Shown: positions 10,510 through 23,175, numbered from the stretch's first letter. The stretch: 64,000 bases of DNA from Dillenia suffruticosa (GCA_033439265.1 JAVTVX010000031.1:9471501-9535500), one strand, 5' to 3'. Notes: a model not told the origin generated them from the letters alone. Numbers and translations are program-made.

Positions 10510-13335
10510 TGTCACGCCCCAGACCGGGATCGTGAACAGCCGCCCGTTATCTTGAAATGCCAGTTGTATTTTTATAGAAAATCAGACAGAATCTCCCTAT
10601 ATTTCGGAGGTCTCCCAAATACAATTAATCCTGTATAAATCACAACCATCCTGTAAAATAATCAAATGACCATTTCGGTCTCTCCAAAATCAACCAATCC
10701 CACAGCCAATATTCAGAATAACGCAAGACTATAAACTTTTCCAGCAACCTAGCCACAGACCTCTACTGCCATGCCCCTGTCAAAGGCATGGATAGCCGCT
10801 AGTCACCCCTCCTATGATTTAGAGGTGACACCGAGCGATCTTAGAGTACACTTCTAAGACATAACACATTCCCAAGTACATACACAACGAATAAGAAATG
10901 TCTCAATGCAATGTTATGCAATGACATAGAGTTCCATAATTTGAATATCCATATTTATACAGTCATCCCAGAATTATACAATGGTCATCTATAGACCTCA
11001 TAATGCATATACATTATCAATACAAATTTTGCACAGAAATATATAATGATTCCTCAAGTCCAAACCAGATTTTTCAATGATACTGAGCGTCCTAAAAGCA
11101 ATGCTTCTTGTCAAGTACTATCTTTGAAACAAGAAGGGGAATAAGGGGTGAGTACTCGGGGAAGAATACTCAGTGAGTGAGTAGGTCAATGCAATCGTCT
11201 AATATGAAGTGTGAAACTGGAGTGTCAAAACATAACTATACGAATTATATTTCAAATCATCATACTTTTAATTTCAACAATATATTATTAGCACACATTT
11301 TCAAGTCAAATATGTATCCAAAGCACTGTTACTAAAATCATAAAGCTGCCAGCCGAAAATGTCCTGACATAGCTCTATCGCGACCTATGACAGGTGCACA
11401 GGGGGTGTTATATGCAAGTTTATTTAAAGTGCTCTCTACCCTGGCGTTGGCGACAAACCTCGTCCAAATGCTAGAATTGGAGAGAGTATCCAAATTCTTC
11501 CCATTTCGGGTTCAACCTGGCTAATATTGTGTCGTTAATAAAAATCACGACAACTCGTGGGATACCCCAGGCCTAGGCATATCCGGACGCCATCAAAGTG
11601 TCTCTCACGGTGTCCTTCGTAGCTATAGAATAATACATACCAAAGCCCTCAAGGCCAAATCCAAAATCGTATCAAAATGTACCGAAATCAGGTTTACAAA
11701 CCAAATGCAACATATAACATAAAATGACACATTATACATTTCAACCATTTCAACCACATGGATGCATAATTTCAATATTTCAACACAGTTTTTGGACGCT
11801 ACATCGGTTCACAAAAATCAATTTCAAAACCAGTCAAAACATTTCAAATATACTACAAATCATGCTCATTTATCAAATATTTTAAAATAGGGTTTACACA
11901 TTAAACAAAAATATTGAAATAAATCTCACTCATAGTATGGGAGAGGGTAGCGTACTCCCCAATAATACCACGAAGCGAAGAAAAGGGTTCCTCTAACTTG
12001 AGGCACTCAATACTTATGAATGTATATATATATATATATATAATCAACGAGTTTCAAACCTTTGCAGTTATAGGAAATAGGCTATCACTTCTAATACACG
12101 TATGCCAATCAGGTAGTTCGAATCCTTTAGAACCCTATCCAAATTTCTCATATTTTGTTCATGTATACAACATATCTACAAGACTCAAGTGTTGGTACTC
12201 GACCAATCTTGCACAGGGCTCACACCAATCCAATCTCGCTCATACCCAAGGGCCAACAGGGCCACAGCCCAGCGCTCCTCTGTGAAGTGTGTAGCGCCTA
12301 TGTGCGGGGTGTGCAGTGCCCATGTCCAGGGTCTATGTGCAAGGCGCGTAGCACCTGTGTGCAGGGCCTGTGTGCAGTGCGCAGCACCCAGGGTGCGCAG
12401 TGCTTGCACGCCAATCATTTCTCCTTATTTCTCAACTTAACCCTAACATTCACTCAAATAAATCAAATGTGTAAGAAATTTTCTCACCTAGGGTTTTCTC
12501 GGAGAGCAGACCTTCGTTTGAATGTCTCCTCGATCGCTCCAAAATCTATAATACTCCGCAAAAACTTGCGGGCTGTCACGGGCTATCGTGGGCTGCGGGC
12601 TGCGGGCCGCAGTGGGATTTGCGGCCGCAGTGGGCTCGCGGGCTGTGCGGGCTCATGGATTGTCGTGGGCTGGTGGGCTCGTGCGCTGGTGAGCTCACGG
12701 GCTGGTGGGCTCACGGGCTGGCACGTGCGCTGGCGAGCTCGTGTGCAAGTGCGCTCCCGAGCAGGCATGCTTGCGCGGTTATGCGCTCACGCGGTCACAC
12801 ACTAGCGCTTGTGCTGTGGAGCGCTCGCGCTCATGTAAGGAGGAGCTGCAGCAGATTGCTCGCAGGAGAGAGAAGCTGCAGCAGCTGGGTATACTCGTGG
12901 TGGTGGTAGATCGTGGTGGAGGGTGGCGGATTTGCGTTGGAGGGCGATAGAGAGGGAAGGAGATCGTGAGAGATAGAGAGAGAGTGAGCAGCGGAGAGAG
13001 AGGTCGTGAGTGAGGTAGAGAGAGAGAGAAGATGGTGGTGGTTGCTCACGATGGAAAGAGGTGGCGTGGCGAGCAACAATCGCGGCGGAGGAAGAAGGCG
13101 GCTGCGGAAGGTGAAGGGTCGGGGAGAGAGAAAGAGAAAGAGAGAGAGAGAGAGGGAGAGATTAGGGCTTTAGCCCTGATCTGATTTGGGGAGAGGGGAG
13201 TACCGTGTTTCGGCCGAAACGCAACACTTCCTTCTCTCCCTCTCTCTTGACTCTTTTTTTTTGAATAAATATCTTATTTATATATATATTTCAAAAATGC
13301 TACAATATTACAGATACCACAGTGTCGGTGTTATA
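10510..13335 (-). repeat. 3' LTR of the deleted gypsy element
   Basis: On the plus strand it starts TGTCACGCCCC and ends GGTGTTATA, where the expected terminal CA has become TA. It contains a TA microsatellite near 12023-12042, a GC-rich minisatellite of GGGCTSG-type words (about 12560-12780) and GA-rich runs (about 12950-13170). The overlapping open frames over the GC-rich part have no protein signature and are treated as chance. A short G-rich tract (AGGGGG, minus strand) next to 13336 fits a polypurine tract. Confidence 0.85.
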
Positions 13336-13389
13336 TTTTCTAACCCCCTAAAAATAAATTTCGTTCTCAAAATTAAAAGAAGGCTAAAC

Positions 13390-13740
13390 AGCAAATTACC
13401 GAGGGTGTTGTCTCCTCATAGTCTCCTCGGTCTCCCAGGTCTCTTCCTCGACCTGATCGCTACTCCATAACACTCGGAGAAGAGATACCTCCCTATTCCG
13501 CAGCTACCGGATCTACTGGTCAAGTATGGCCACCAGCTAAATAGGTAAACTCAAGTCCTCTTGTACCTCTACTGGCGGAGGCTCCAAAATATGCGAAGGA
13601 TCTGGGATATATTTCCTCAATACTGATACATGGAAGATATCATGGATTCGAGATAACTTGTCTGGCAGCTCTAGTCTGTATGCCACGCTCCCAACCCTAC
13701 TGAGGATACGGAACGGGCCAATGTACCTGGCGGTTTGTTA
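13390..13740 (-). pseudogene. gypsy pol C-terminal tail
   Basis: Read on the minus strand it gives RYIGPF, then VAYRLELPDKLSRIHDIFHVS and LRKYIPDPSH, the conserved stretch after the integrase core in Tekay/Del-like chromoviruses. It is followed by a WETEETMRRQ-type chromodomain end. One or more stops interrupt the last third. The upstream partner domains are deleted, so the tail abuts the protease remnant. Confidence 0.85.
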
Positions 13741-13744
13741 GAAT

Positions 13745-13860
13745 GTCAGAAAAATTGATTGCTCACATACGAATAGTTAGACCCCGTGTCAATAAGGATA
13801 TGAGCATCTATTCCGAAGATAGGTAGAGTGTCTATCATTGAACAAAATGCACATAGACTT
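13745..13860 (-). pseudogene. gypsy aspartic protease fragment
   Basis: The minus strand reads FGIDAHILIDTGSNYSYVS, with the DTG active-site triad and the hydrophobic strand before it, as in retroviral-type proteases of gypsy elements. The frame ends in a stop a few codons later, at the point where DNA from the end of pol begins. Confidence 0.75.
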
Positions 13861-14053
13861 AGAATAATTTCAAACTTGATATATATATATGTCAAAATAG
13901 TTGAGTCTCTAAAGTTTTTACAACTTCAGTGTACAAAGATGTCAGAGTAGTATCATGTAGACAAAAGGGTAATAATATAAAATACATATACGACTATCAT
14001 GATACAATGCTGACATCCCCAAAAGAAGTGAAAATACGAATAGAGATCCTATT

Positions 14054-15415
14054 CTACAGGATCAGAAGGAGAAGTACCCATGATGATGTCGGGGTTCGCT
14101 TGGGCGTCCTCCTGCGTATTGGCATAAACCCGGGCCTAAGCCCTAGGCTGCTATCGTGCTTGGGTTGCACTGTGTTACTCCCAGTAGTCACCCTAGAAGT
14201 AGAATATGCTAGCCGAGCAGGCTGCCCTTGTTGTCCTATATGAGGAGTATTAGTGCGGCTCTGTGAACTCTGTCCTCTGTGTCCTGACTCAGGGCAGAAA
14301 CTCCTGATATGCCCTGACTTCCCACAGTAGAAGTAAGTGACCAACACTGAGCAAGCTCTTATCGAATGGGACCTATTGCACCTACGGCAATAAGGATGCC
14401 ACTGAGCAATATACTATGCAAGGTGAGTCGGAACGGGCTGTTTGAACCCCTGGGAGTACTGTCCCTGTCCCAGCTCAGGAAATCCAAATCCTAATCCGTC
14501 TCTATGCGAACTGGATCCCTTGCCTCTCTTGGAGTTCTGCGTAAAATGAAACTTCTCTTTCTTTCTTTTCTGCTCTCAGCTCTCTCTCTGCCTAGTCTCA
14601 GTGCGGACCAAATCCTCCGCGTGGTGAGCAGAGTCTATCACCTCGGACCTCTTTATGCTAAGGTTAAGACCGTCCTCGAATTTGAAGTGTAAATACTAAG
14701 ATATGGCCAGATCTGGTACGAATGCGACAAGTCTCTGCATATTTACCTCAAACTCCGAGACAGATCTGGACCCCTGTATAAACCATCCCAACTCTGACCT
14801 CATCCTGTCCTGCTGGCAGAGTGAGAAGAATCTGTGGTTAAACTCCCGAAAGAAGTCGTCCCACCACAGTGGCTCTGTCGCTTCATCAGTGAGGGCCATC
14901 GACCATAAGAGGGTCTCTCCTTCTAATAATCGTTATGCCACTTTCAGGCAGAGCTCCTCTCCAATCCCCAGATAGGTCAAAATCTTGCGGGTGCGGTTAA
15001 TCCAATGGTTGGCTGCCGCAGCATCACCAAACCCCGTGAAATCAGTGCACCCCAGCTGACGGGCCTCCTTAACCAACTAAGTCAACTCAAGTATCCGTCT
15101 AAAAGCAGCCGATGTGGTCTTACTCAGCTCGGACAGGTTAGAGGGACTGGCCACTGACGGTGGAACTGGTGCCGAAGGAATTGGCGCTGCTGCAGGTGCA
15201 GGCGCTGCTGTAAGAGGTGGTGGGGGCGGAATTTGGACCCCATGCGAAGCGTACCACTCGTACACCTGTCGAAAGGCATCGAGTGTGGGTACGGGAGTCT
15301 CAGCCTGAGTAGCTGGCTGAGTAGGTGCCGGTGGTAGCACACGAGTTGTGGAATGATCCTCCGGCTCATCTAATTCCTTTGGTGGAGCAAAACGGGTGCT
15401 CCATCGGGTCGTCAT
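14054..15415 (-). pseudogene. gypsy gag remnant
   Basis: The minus strand starts with a proline- and alanine-rich N-terminus (15415 to 15077). The capsid-like segment follows, containing WWDDFFREFNHRFF and VSEFEVNMQRLVAFVPDL (14899 to 14696). The end holds a zinc-knuckle CGKSGHIRSFC (about 14320) with its first cysteine altered, and a Gln/Ser-rich stretch. These are the parts of a chromovirus Gag, which coats the element RNA. Stops and frame changes separate the pieces. Confidence 0.8.
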
Positions 15416-15695
15416 ACTTCTGCAAGAGAAGGATCCTTATTAGGTATCGTTCAAAGAATAGGCATGGTTCAAGAAATTTGGGCTACCTTACAAAGAATGA
15501 AATCCAATCCAAAAAAAAGCATGTTAGGTTAGACACAACCGTATCTAACCCCCTAAAATAGATGAACTCATATACCTACGACAATGTACTAGGACTTCAT
15601 GATTGTATGAAACTCTCACGCATTGAGGACTTTAAACACAAACACACTTGGGAATGTTTTCAAGATTCTCTTCCTACATAGCTCTCAACCAAGTC

Positions 15696-15714
15696 GCTCT
15701 GATACTAATCCAAC
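15696..15714 (-). promoter_or_regulatory. Primer-binding site of the gypsy element
   Basis: Immediately inside the right LTR, the minus strand reads TTAGTATCAGAGC, close to the TGGTATCAGAGC sequence that pairs with initiator methionine tRNA in many plant retrotransposons. It fixes the minus orientation of the element and identifies 15715-18683 as the 5' LTR. Confidence 0.7.
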
Positions 15715-18683
15715 TGTTACGCCCCGGACCGGGATCATGAATAGCCACCCGTTGTCCTGAAATGCCTGCTGTATTTTTACAGAAAATCGGATAGAACCTC
15801 CCCATATTTCGGAGGTCTCCCAAGTACAATTAATCCTATATAAATCACAACCATCCTACAAAATAATCAAATGGTCATTCCGGCCTCTCCAAAATCAACC
15901 AATCCCACAACCAACATTCAAAATAACGCAAGGCTATAAACTTTTCCAGCAACCTAGCCACAGGCCTCTACTACCATGCCCTCGTCAAAGGCATGGACAG
16001 TCGCCAATCGCCCCTCCTGTGATTTAGAGGTGGCACCGATCGATTTTAGAGTACACTTCTAAAACATAACACAATTTCAAGTACGTACACAACGAATAAG
16101 AAATGCCTCAATGCAATGTTATGCAATGACATGAGAGTTCCATAATTTGAATCTCCATATTTATACAGTCATCCTAGAATTACACAATGGTCGTCTATAG
16201 AATTCAGAATGTATATACATTACCAATACAAATTTTACAGCAGAAATATATAATGATTCCTCAAGTCCAAACCAGATCTCTCAATGATATTGAGCGTCCT
16301 AAAAGCAACGCTCCTTGTCAAGTACTATCTCTGAAACAAGAAGGGGAAATGAGGGGTGAGTACTCGGGGAAGAATACTCAGTGAGTGAGTGGGTCAATGC
16401 AATCATCTAATATGAAGTGTGAAACTGGAGTGTCAAAGCTTAACTATACGAATCATATTTCAAATCATCATACTTTTTATTTCAACAATATTAGCACGAT
16501 TTTCAAGTCAAATTGCATCCAAATCACTGTCACTAAAATCATAGAGTTGTTAGCCGAGAATGTCCTAATAGAGGTCTATCGCGACCTATGACAGGCGCAC
16601 CAGAGGTATTATATGTAAGTTTATTTAAAGTGCTCTCTACCCCGGCGTTGGTGACGGATCTCGTCCAGGTGCTAGACTTGGAGAGAGTATCCAAATCCTT
16701 CCCCTTTTGGGTTCAATCTGGCTAGTACCGCGTCGTTAATAAAAATCATGACAACTCGTGGGATACCCCAGGCCTAGACATATCCGGACGCCACCAAAGT
16801 GTCTCTCACGGTGTCCTTCGTAGCTACGGGACAATCATACCAAAGCTCTCAAGGCCAAATCCAAAATCGTATCAAAATGTGTCAAAATCAGGTTCACAAG
16901 CCAAATGCAACATATAACATAAAATGACACATTATATATTTCAACCACATGGATGCATAATTTCAATATTTCAACACAATTTTTGGACACTCCATTTATC
17001 CACAAAAATCAATTTCAAAACTAGTCAAAACATTTCAAGTACGCTACAAATCATGCTCATTTATCAAATATTTTAAAACAGGCTTTACACATTAAACAAA
17101 ATCATTGAAATAAATCTCACTCACAGTATGGGGGAGGGTAGCGCACTCCCTAATAATACCACAAAGCGAAAAAAAGGGTTCCCCTAACTTGAGGTACTCA
17201 ATACCTATGAATGTATATATATATATATATAATCAACGAGTGTCAAACCTTTGCAGTTATAGGAAATAGGCTATCACTTTTAATACACGTATGCCAATCA
17301 GGTAGTTCAAATCCTTTAGAACCCAACCCAAATTCCTCATATTTTGTTCATGCATACAACATATCTACAAGACTCAAGTATTGGTACTCGACTAATCTCG
17401 CACAGGGCTCACACCAATCCAATCTCTTGCTCGCACCTAAGGGCCGACAGGGCTACAGCCCAACGCTTCTCTATGCAGCGTGTAGTGCGCATGTGCGGGG
17501 AGCGTAGTGCCCATATGCAGGGTCTATGTGCAGGATGCGCAGGCCTGTGTGCAGAGTCTGCAGCGCCCTTGTGCAGAGCCTGTGTGCAAGGCGCGTAGCG
17601 CCTGTGTGCAGGGTTCACAGCGCCTGTGTGCAGTACGCAGCACCTGCACACCAACCATTTCTCCTCATTTCTCAACTTAATCCTAACATTCATTCAAATA
17701 AATCAAATGGGTAAGAAATTTTCTCACCTAGGGTTTTCTCGGAGCACAAACTTTCGTTCGAATGTCTCCTCAATCGCTCCAAAATCTACAATGCTCCGTA
17801 AAAACTCACGGGCTATTACGGGCTATCGCGGGCTGTGGGTCGCAGTGCGTTTCGCTGCCATAATGGACTCACAGCCTGCGCGGGCTCGTGGACTGTCGCG
17901 GGCTGGTGGGCTGGTGGGCTCGCAGGCTCGTGGGCTCACAGGCTCATGGGCTCGCAGGCTCGTAGGCTCGTGGGCTCGTGGGCTCGCAGGATTACGGGCT
18001 AGCATGTGCGTTCATGAGCTGGGCTGCAATCGCACGCTTGCGGGTTGCCCGCAGTGGGCTGGAGCGCGCTCGGGCGCAGGCACGCGCTCTTGCACAGGCA
18101 TGTGCTCATGCGCAGGTGCGCTCGGGAGAAGGCGTGCTTGCGCAGGGAAACGCTCTCGCGGTCGTGCGCTCACGCGGTTGCGCGCTAGCGCTTGTGCTGT
18201 GGTGCGCTTGCACTCGTACAGGGAGGAGCTGCAGTGGCTCGCTCACAGGAGAGAGGAGTTGCAGCAGCTGGGTACGCTCGTGGTGGTGGCGGATGGCGGT
18301 GGAGGGTGGCGGATTCACGGTGGAGGGTGATCGTAAGAGATAGAGAGAGAGTGAGCAGCGTAGAGAGAGAGAAACAGTGAGAGAGAGGCCGTGACTGAGG
18401 TAGAAAGAGAGAAGATGGTGGTGGTTGCTCTCGGTGGAGAGAGGTGACGGGGCGAGCAGCGATCGCGGCGGAGGAAGAAGGCAGCAGCGGAAGGTGAAGG
18501 GTCGAGGAGAGTGAAAGAGAAAGAGAGAGAGAGGGAGTAGCCCTAATCTGATTTGGGGTTTCAGCCGAAACGCAGCATTTCCTTCTCTCCCTCTCTCTTC
18601 CTTTTTTTTTGAATAAATATCTTATTTATATATATATTTCAAAAATAATATAATATTACAGACACCGCAGTGTCGGTATTACA
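15715..18683 (-). repeat. 5' LTR of the deleted gypsy element
   Basis: On the plus strand it starts TGTTACGCCCC and ends GTATTACA. It aligns along its length with 10510-13335, including the TA microsatellite (about 17213-17230), a GC-rich minisatellite and GA-rich runs. Being the upstream LTR, it would hold the element promoter. Confidence 0.85.
17805..18010. repeat. GC-rich minisatellite inside the gypsy LTR
   Basis: Tandem words of the type GGGCTCGTG, GGGCTCGCA and GGGCTGGTG, about 8-10 bp each, are repeated roughly twenty times with point variation. The same array, with different copy numbers, occurs in the sister LTR (about 12580-12725) and in the LTR at 32786-35487 (about 34790-34960). 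It forms a GC-rich island in AT-rich surroundings. Confidence 0.75.
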
Positions 18684-18688
18684 CACAT

Positions 18689-20640
18689 AACAAGGCATGC
18701 CACTTGTATTCCAAAACATGGAGTAACGTCTTACCTGTCAGATGTGAAGCATTGGAAGTTACTTAATTTGACATACCCGACTTTGCGATGAACTCTCGTA
18801 ACATCCAATCAGGACTATGTGCAAATAGCTTTGCCCCATTTGGTACAACTAAAGAGAATTATTCATGTTGGTTGGTGAATTGACTCCTTACAACAGGTCA
18901 TCGAGAATGTACATGAAACTGTCATTCATGTTCTTAATGATTGTTGTACCAGGTTCACGGAATCTAAAAAAATTGCATAACATCTACATGCAACCATTGA
19001 TTAACGAGTTGTGATTGTTGTGGAACATTGGGATAGAAACATATGATGCAACCAATTGGCATAGATTTTTTATAAGGGCTACACTTATGTGTACAATTAG
19101 TTACTTTCTTGCATATAGAATGCTATATAGGTGGAGTATAGCTTACAATTTTGCATATTCAATATGTATGGAGAGGTCGAAAGCATTTTATTTGTAGCAT
19201 GGTAAGAAATTTATACATTTTGTCTATCACAGATAATTTTTGCAGATCACCCTTTTAGATTTGATAGACAACGCTTCATCAAAGGATAGGTTGAGACCAA
19301 TGATCTACCACCAAGATTGACAAGTGAGGAGGTATGGGAGTATGTTGCCAATTTCCCAACAACGGTTGAAGACCCTCGAGACACAATCCCAAGTTTCAGA
19401 GTATGTCATAAATGGATGAAATAGAGCATTTTCTGATATTTTTCATATTTGAGAAATAATCTTGCATGCCACCACATTAATTTCATGCATACAAAGAAGA
19501 ATAACGCAGCTATCATCATCGATATCATTCTAGATTTACCTAGTCAAATTAAGGACAACCTCAATCTGAGGAGAGATTTATATCATCTGTGTTTCGTCTT
19601 TCACTTGCCACACTACTACAAGTCATTTACTCATTAAGTAGAGACCAAAAGCATATTGTTTATGACTGTTTTTGAAATCTAAAACTCCTAGATGGATCTG
19701 CTTCAAATATTAGGAGATGTATCAATATAAATAAATACAAACTCATTGGGATGAAAAGTCATGACTAGCATGTTTTTGTGGGGAAAGTCTAATTTTAAAT
19801 GCATTCAGCAACTTTCTTCCAGAATATGTTTGGGAGGCTTTGATGGATCTCAATATCTTTTTCAGTAATATTTGCTTAGCAATCTTAATAGTAGCACATG
19901 TGTAGAAGTTGGGAATCGATATCCTTGTTATCCTAAACAACTCAAAGAAGATCTTCCCCCTCATTTTTTTTGACTCCAATGAACATCTATGCATTCACTT
20001 GCCATATGTGGCATTGGCTATTGGTTTAGTTTAATATTGCTGGATGTATTCATTTAAAAGGTATTATTTTATTTTTATTTTTAGCATTTTAAATTTTTAA
20101 ACATAGTCTTCTATACAAATTTGTCGTGGATTAATATGTTTATTCCTAAAATATATTTAGATTTCTATACCTTTTGAAGAAAATAAAGTTAGTAATAAGG
20201 CAAATGGTCAAGTATCGATTGTGAATGCATATATAAATGAAGAGGTGGCAACATTTCTGTCATACTATTTTGAACCAAACTTGCCATGCAGGACACAAAT
20301 TTGGAAGAAATAATGAAGGTCTCATTAATCTGAATTTTCCTTCATTCTTTACTTTTTGGTTATTTGGGCAAACCATCAGGCAAATGTATCAAGCATTACA
20401 TTGATGATGATGATTATAAAAAAGTACATATGTATGTTCTACTAAACTGTCTGGAAGTGGACACGTACTTTGGGTATGTCAAGTCAACAATCCCAAAGAG
20501 TATGGGTATTTTGAAAACCTTATTGATTAGCAAGCTATTTTCTTTGTGGAGGAATAAACAGGTTTTAACTCTACCATGGCCAATTCTAAACCCAGATAAA
20601 GGAGAAGGGTTGTGGTACATTGATAGCTAGTATAAAATTT
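18689..20640 (+). pseudogene. CACTA TNP2 transposase, catalytic and C-terminal part
   Basis: Resumes the gene cut at 10504. Recognisable pieces in order: NSRNIQSGLCANSFAPFG (about 18790); IGIETYDA, then MCTISYFLAYRMLYRWS and CMERSKAF (19024-19190); DHPFRFDRQRFIKG (about 19245); LPPRLTSEEVWEYV; HHINFMHTKKN (about 19470), where the family usually has an aspartate before VMH; LIGMKSHD (about 19745); and ATFLSYYFEP (about 20250) with KVHMYVLLNC (about 20420). This is the Transposase_21 region that cuts CACTA ends. Many stops and frameshifts make it dead. The right border with the LINE is not exact. Confidence 0.85.
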
Positions 20641-20659
20641 CTGTCAAAACCAAAATTGG

Positions 20660-20901
20660 AGACAAATATAGAAAATTCATGGGATGTTTCCTTCTCAGCA
20701 ATGTGCTGAACTGGATACCAAGTGTAGTGACAAGTTAGCAAGGGCCTCTAAGGTGTCATCCAGAAGCGATGCGCCACATTGCCATTTGCATGTGGTGTTA
20801 AATGGGTTACTGTATTTATGTGGATATGTATGGGTAAAGAAGCTAGTCCATGAAGATAGGATCGCTTAGGCACTTGGAACATAGGATTCTTAATCGATAA
20901 A
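20660..20901 (+). pseudogene. RTE-type LINE, 5' part
   Basis: The stretch before the SIRE copia element ends in LGTWNIGFLIDK, the start of the apurinic endonuclease domain of plant RTE-type LINEs. That domain continues beyond the copia element at 37827. The joining point falls within a lysine codon shared as target duplication (ATAAA on the left, GTAAG on the right). The left limit of the LINE is uncertain: DNA from about 20680 (GCGATGCGCCACATTGCC words) resembles a LINE leader more than TNP2. Confidence 0.65.
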
Positions 20902-23175
20902 TGAAGAACTATTTGTATCAATCTAAAGCAGGTGAATAGGTCAATTTGCACTTTAAAGCTACTTCTGAGAATTTGAGAGATTAAAGATAGAGAAGGAAAA
21001 ATCAACACATAGAGTTTATAATAGTTTCACCTTCGTTGGTGTATGTCCACTTTCAAGCAATACCTAGATTTTTCAATCCACTATTTTATCTCAAAATAGT
21101 ATAGCCAACTAACTTACATAGGTGTTAGTTAAACCTCACAAGTGTTTGGCTTGAGTACTCACTAGTAGTTTACACGTGTGCTAGCAAATCCAACTTATCT
21201 CACTAAGATTATCTAAGCCTCAACTAGAAACACCCTTTCTTCTCATCGTTTACAAAGATGTGAGATGAAAACAAAGATATAAATTTGAAGATCAAACTTT
21301 AGATGTGATTTTTAAGCTCATAGAAAATACAACACATAAAAATTAAATTTTACAGAAGATCTTAATGCTCACAAGCTCAATATATGATTCTAAAAGTTCT
21401 TGATCTTCAGTTGGTGTGTTGTATTTATAACATTGATGAAGAGATAGCTATTGTATTTATATCTTCAGTTGGTGGGCTGTATTTATAACTTTGAATAGCT
21501 TTTTTGAACAATTAGCCGGAACACACGAGCCGACTTCCTCTTCTCCTTAGTCGACTGATATTTGATTTTATATTGTTCTGAGCCTATGTAAGTCGAATGC
21601 CTCTTTGCCATGAGTTGACTACCTCATGAGTTTGTTCAGATGTTTATGCTTGGAATTTCATGTAGATCGGCTTACTCATCTCTTCAAGTCAGCTTATGCC
21701 TTTTTGTACCTAAGCTTTTTCATGTTGTGGATTGTGTGAGTTGACTTTTGTTCTTCATCAAGTCAACTTGATCTTCTATTTGTTTAAAGTATGTTTCCTG
21801 TGGAGCTTGTGTAGGTCGACCTCGTTAAAGCTTCAGGTCAGCTTAGGCATAATTATACTTAGTTTTTGCTTCAAGCCTTATATAAGTTGACTTGGACTTG
21901 TTGATGAGTTAACTTCTGCTTGTTCCTGTTTAAGTGTGTTTTCATTTCGATATATGATGGTCAACTTAGTGGAACTTAGCTTAAAATGTATGTTATTTAG
22001 CACAGTGCAAATTGGGTAAACTAGTAAGTGTTTTGTGTCGTACAAGTCCTATACGAGTTAACTTAGTTAAGGTGTAAGTGATTTGACCTGGTATCCCTTA
22101 AGTTATTCTATATTTGATCATATGTAGGTCAGCTTATCATGTTTATTAGGTCAGCTTAAACTTATACTCACTTAAAATTTTCTAAATTTAGGACATGTGA
22201 GTCGACATGGGGTAGAGTACGAGTCGGTTCAACCTATATTGCATTAAGATTTTCAATTTCTATTCATATGTAGGTCAACTTTATGACTTCCCTAAGTCAG
22301 CTTGAGCTATTGTTCATTGAAAATTTTCTAAGTTCAGAACATGTAGGTTGACCTAATGCATTGAGTAGGTCAACTTGGCCTTATATAATCTATGTCCTAT
22401 GCCCTAGCCCAAGTTATGGCATGTGTCGTGGTCTATATCATGGCTCATGTTTTAGCTTGTGTCATGCTCATGAATTGTCTTAGTCCTGATTGTGTGAGTT
22501 GACTTGATGATATGTGTGACTTGACTTGGCCTAATGTATCACTTAAGTTCTGATGTTTGGCCTGTGTCTGCCTTGTGCTTTGTCAGCCAGTATGTGAGTC
22601 AACTTAAAATTTTCTATATGTCGCATATGCGAGTCAACTTATGACTTATGGGAGGTCAATTTGACCTAAACATTGTGTGTCCTATTTCCATTTTGATTGT
22701 TAGTCTTTTAAATATTTGACAGTTAGAATTTTAAATATTTGATTCTATTGTTTTATCAAATGAGTAAGTCAATTTAGGCTTTTGGGCAAGTTGACTTATC
22801 CTTAAAGCTTAACTAAGTTTATTTCATAGAATGTTTTTTTGAGTCGATTGGCCCTTTAAAGTGAGTCGAATTGGACAACATACTATCTAAGTTCAATCTA
22901 CCTAAAACATATGATAAGTCAATTGGTGTTTTGCCTTGAGTTGACTAGTTTAACATTTTGTCTAAGTTTAAAGACAATTCTATACTAAGTAAGTCGACTT
23001 GTACTTGAGGGTGAGTCGACTTCTTTAGGTCATTATTTCAGATTTCTATCTTTACTCATTCTTAGATCCATCATAATTTCTTTCAAACTAATCTTAATTA
23101 GTCTAACCCATTTTGCTAATCATGTGTTCACTTTTGCTCATCATTTACTCATTATCAAGACTCATTTTGTCAAAA
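20902..23175 (-). repeat. 3' LTR of the SIRE copia element (copy B)
   Basis: On the plus strand it begins TGAAGAACTATTTGTATC and has GCAGGTGAATAGG near 20928. It ends near CATTTTGTCAAAA, where the expected terminal CA appears mutated. Directly beyond it the minus strand shows ATCATCAAAAAGGAAAAGAT, a polypurine tract. The body from about 21540 to 23010 is dense in GTCGAC, GTTGAC and GTCAAC words. Confidence 0.8.

Larger units (their letters stand above)
10510..18683 (-). mobile_element. Ty3/gypsy (Tekay/Del-like) retrotransposon with RT and integrase deleted
   Basis: Two long related LTRs (10510-13335 and 15715-18683) flank only 2.4 kb of internal DNA. The element sits inside the CACTA transposase gene with a perfect 5 bp target duplication CACAT (10505-10509 and 18684-18688). 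Coding runs on the minus strand: gag (about 15415 to 14054), a protease piece (about 13860 to 13745), then directly the last part of pol (13740 to 13390). Reverse transcriptase, RNase H and the integrase core are missing. A primer-binding site like those for initiator methionine tRNA lies next to the right LTR. The first 68 bases of the LTRs differ at about 10 positions, nearly all transitions, so the insertion is old. Confidence 0.9.

Noticed and set aside
12023-12042. TA microsatellite as a promoter TATA box for a host gene
   Set aside because: It is a simple repeat shared by both LTRs of the gypsy element, and there is no gene downstream.
12155-12950. Overlapping long open frames on both strands over the GC-rich stretch
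   Set aside because: They lie inside a gypsy LTR, are low-complexity (Cys-, Arg-, Gly- or Ala-rich from the minisatellite) and overlap one another in several frames. The sister LTR has similar but different frames.
21540-23010. Regularly recurring GTCGACTTG words as a CRISPR-like array or satellite
   Set aside because: Spacing is irregular, the words are degenerate, and the block is an LTR of a plant retrotransposon; CRISPR arrays are not expected in plant nuclear DNA.
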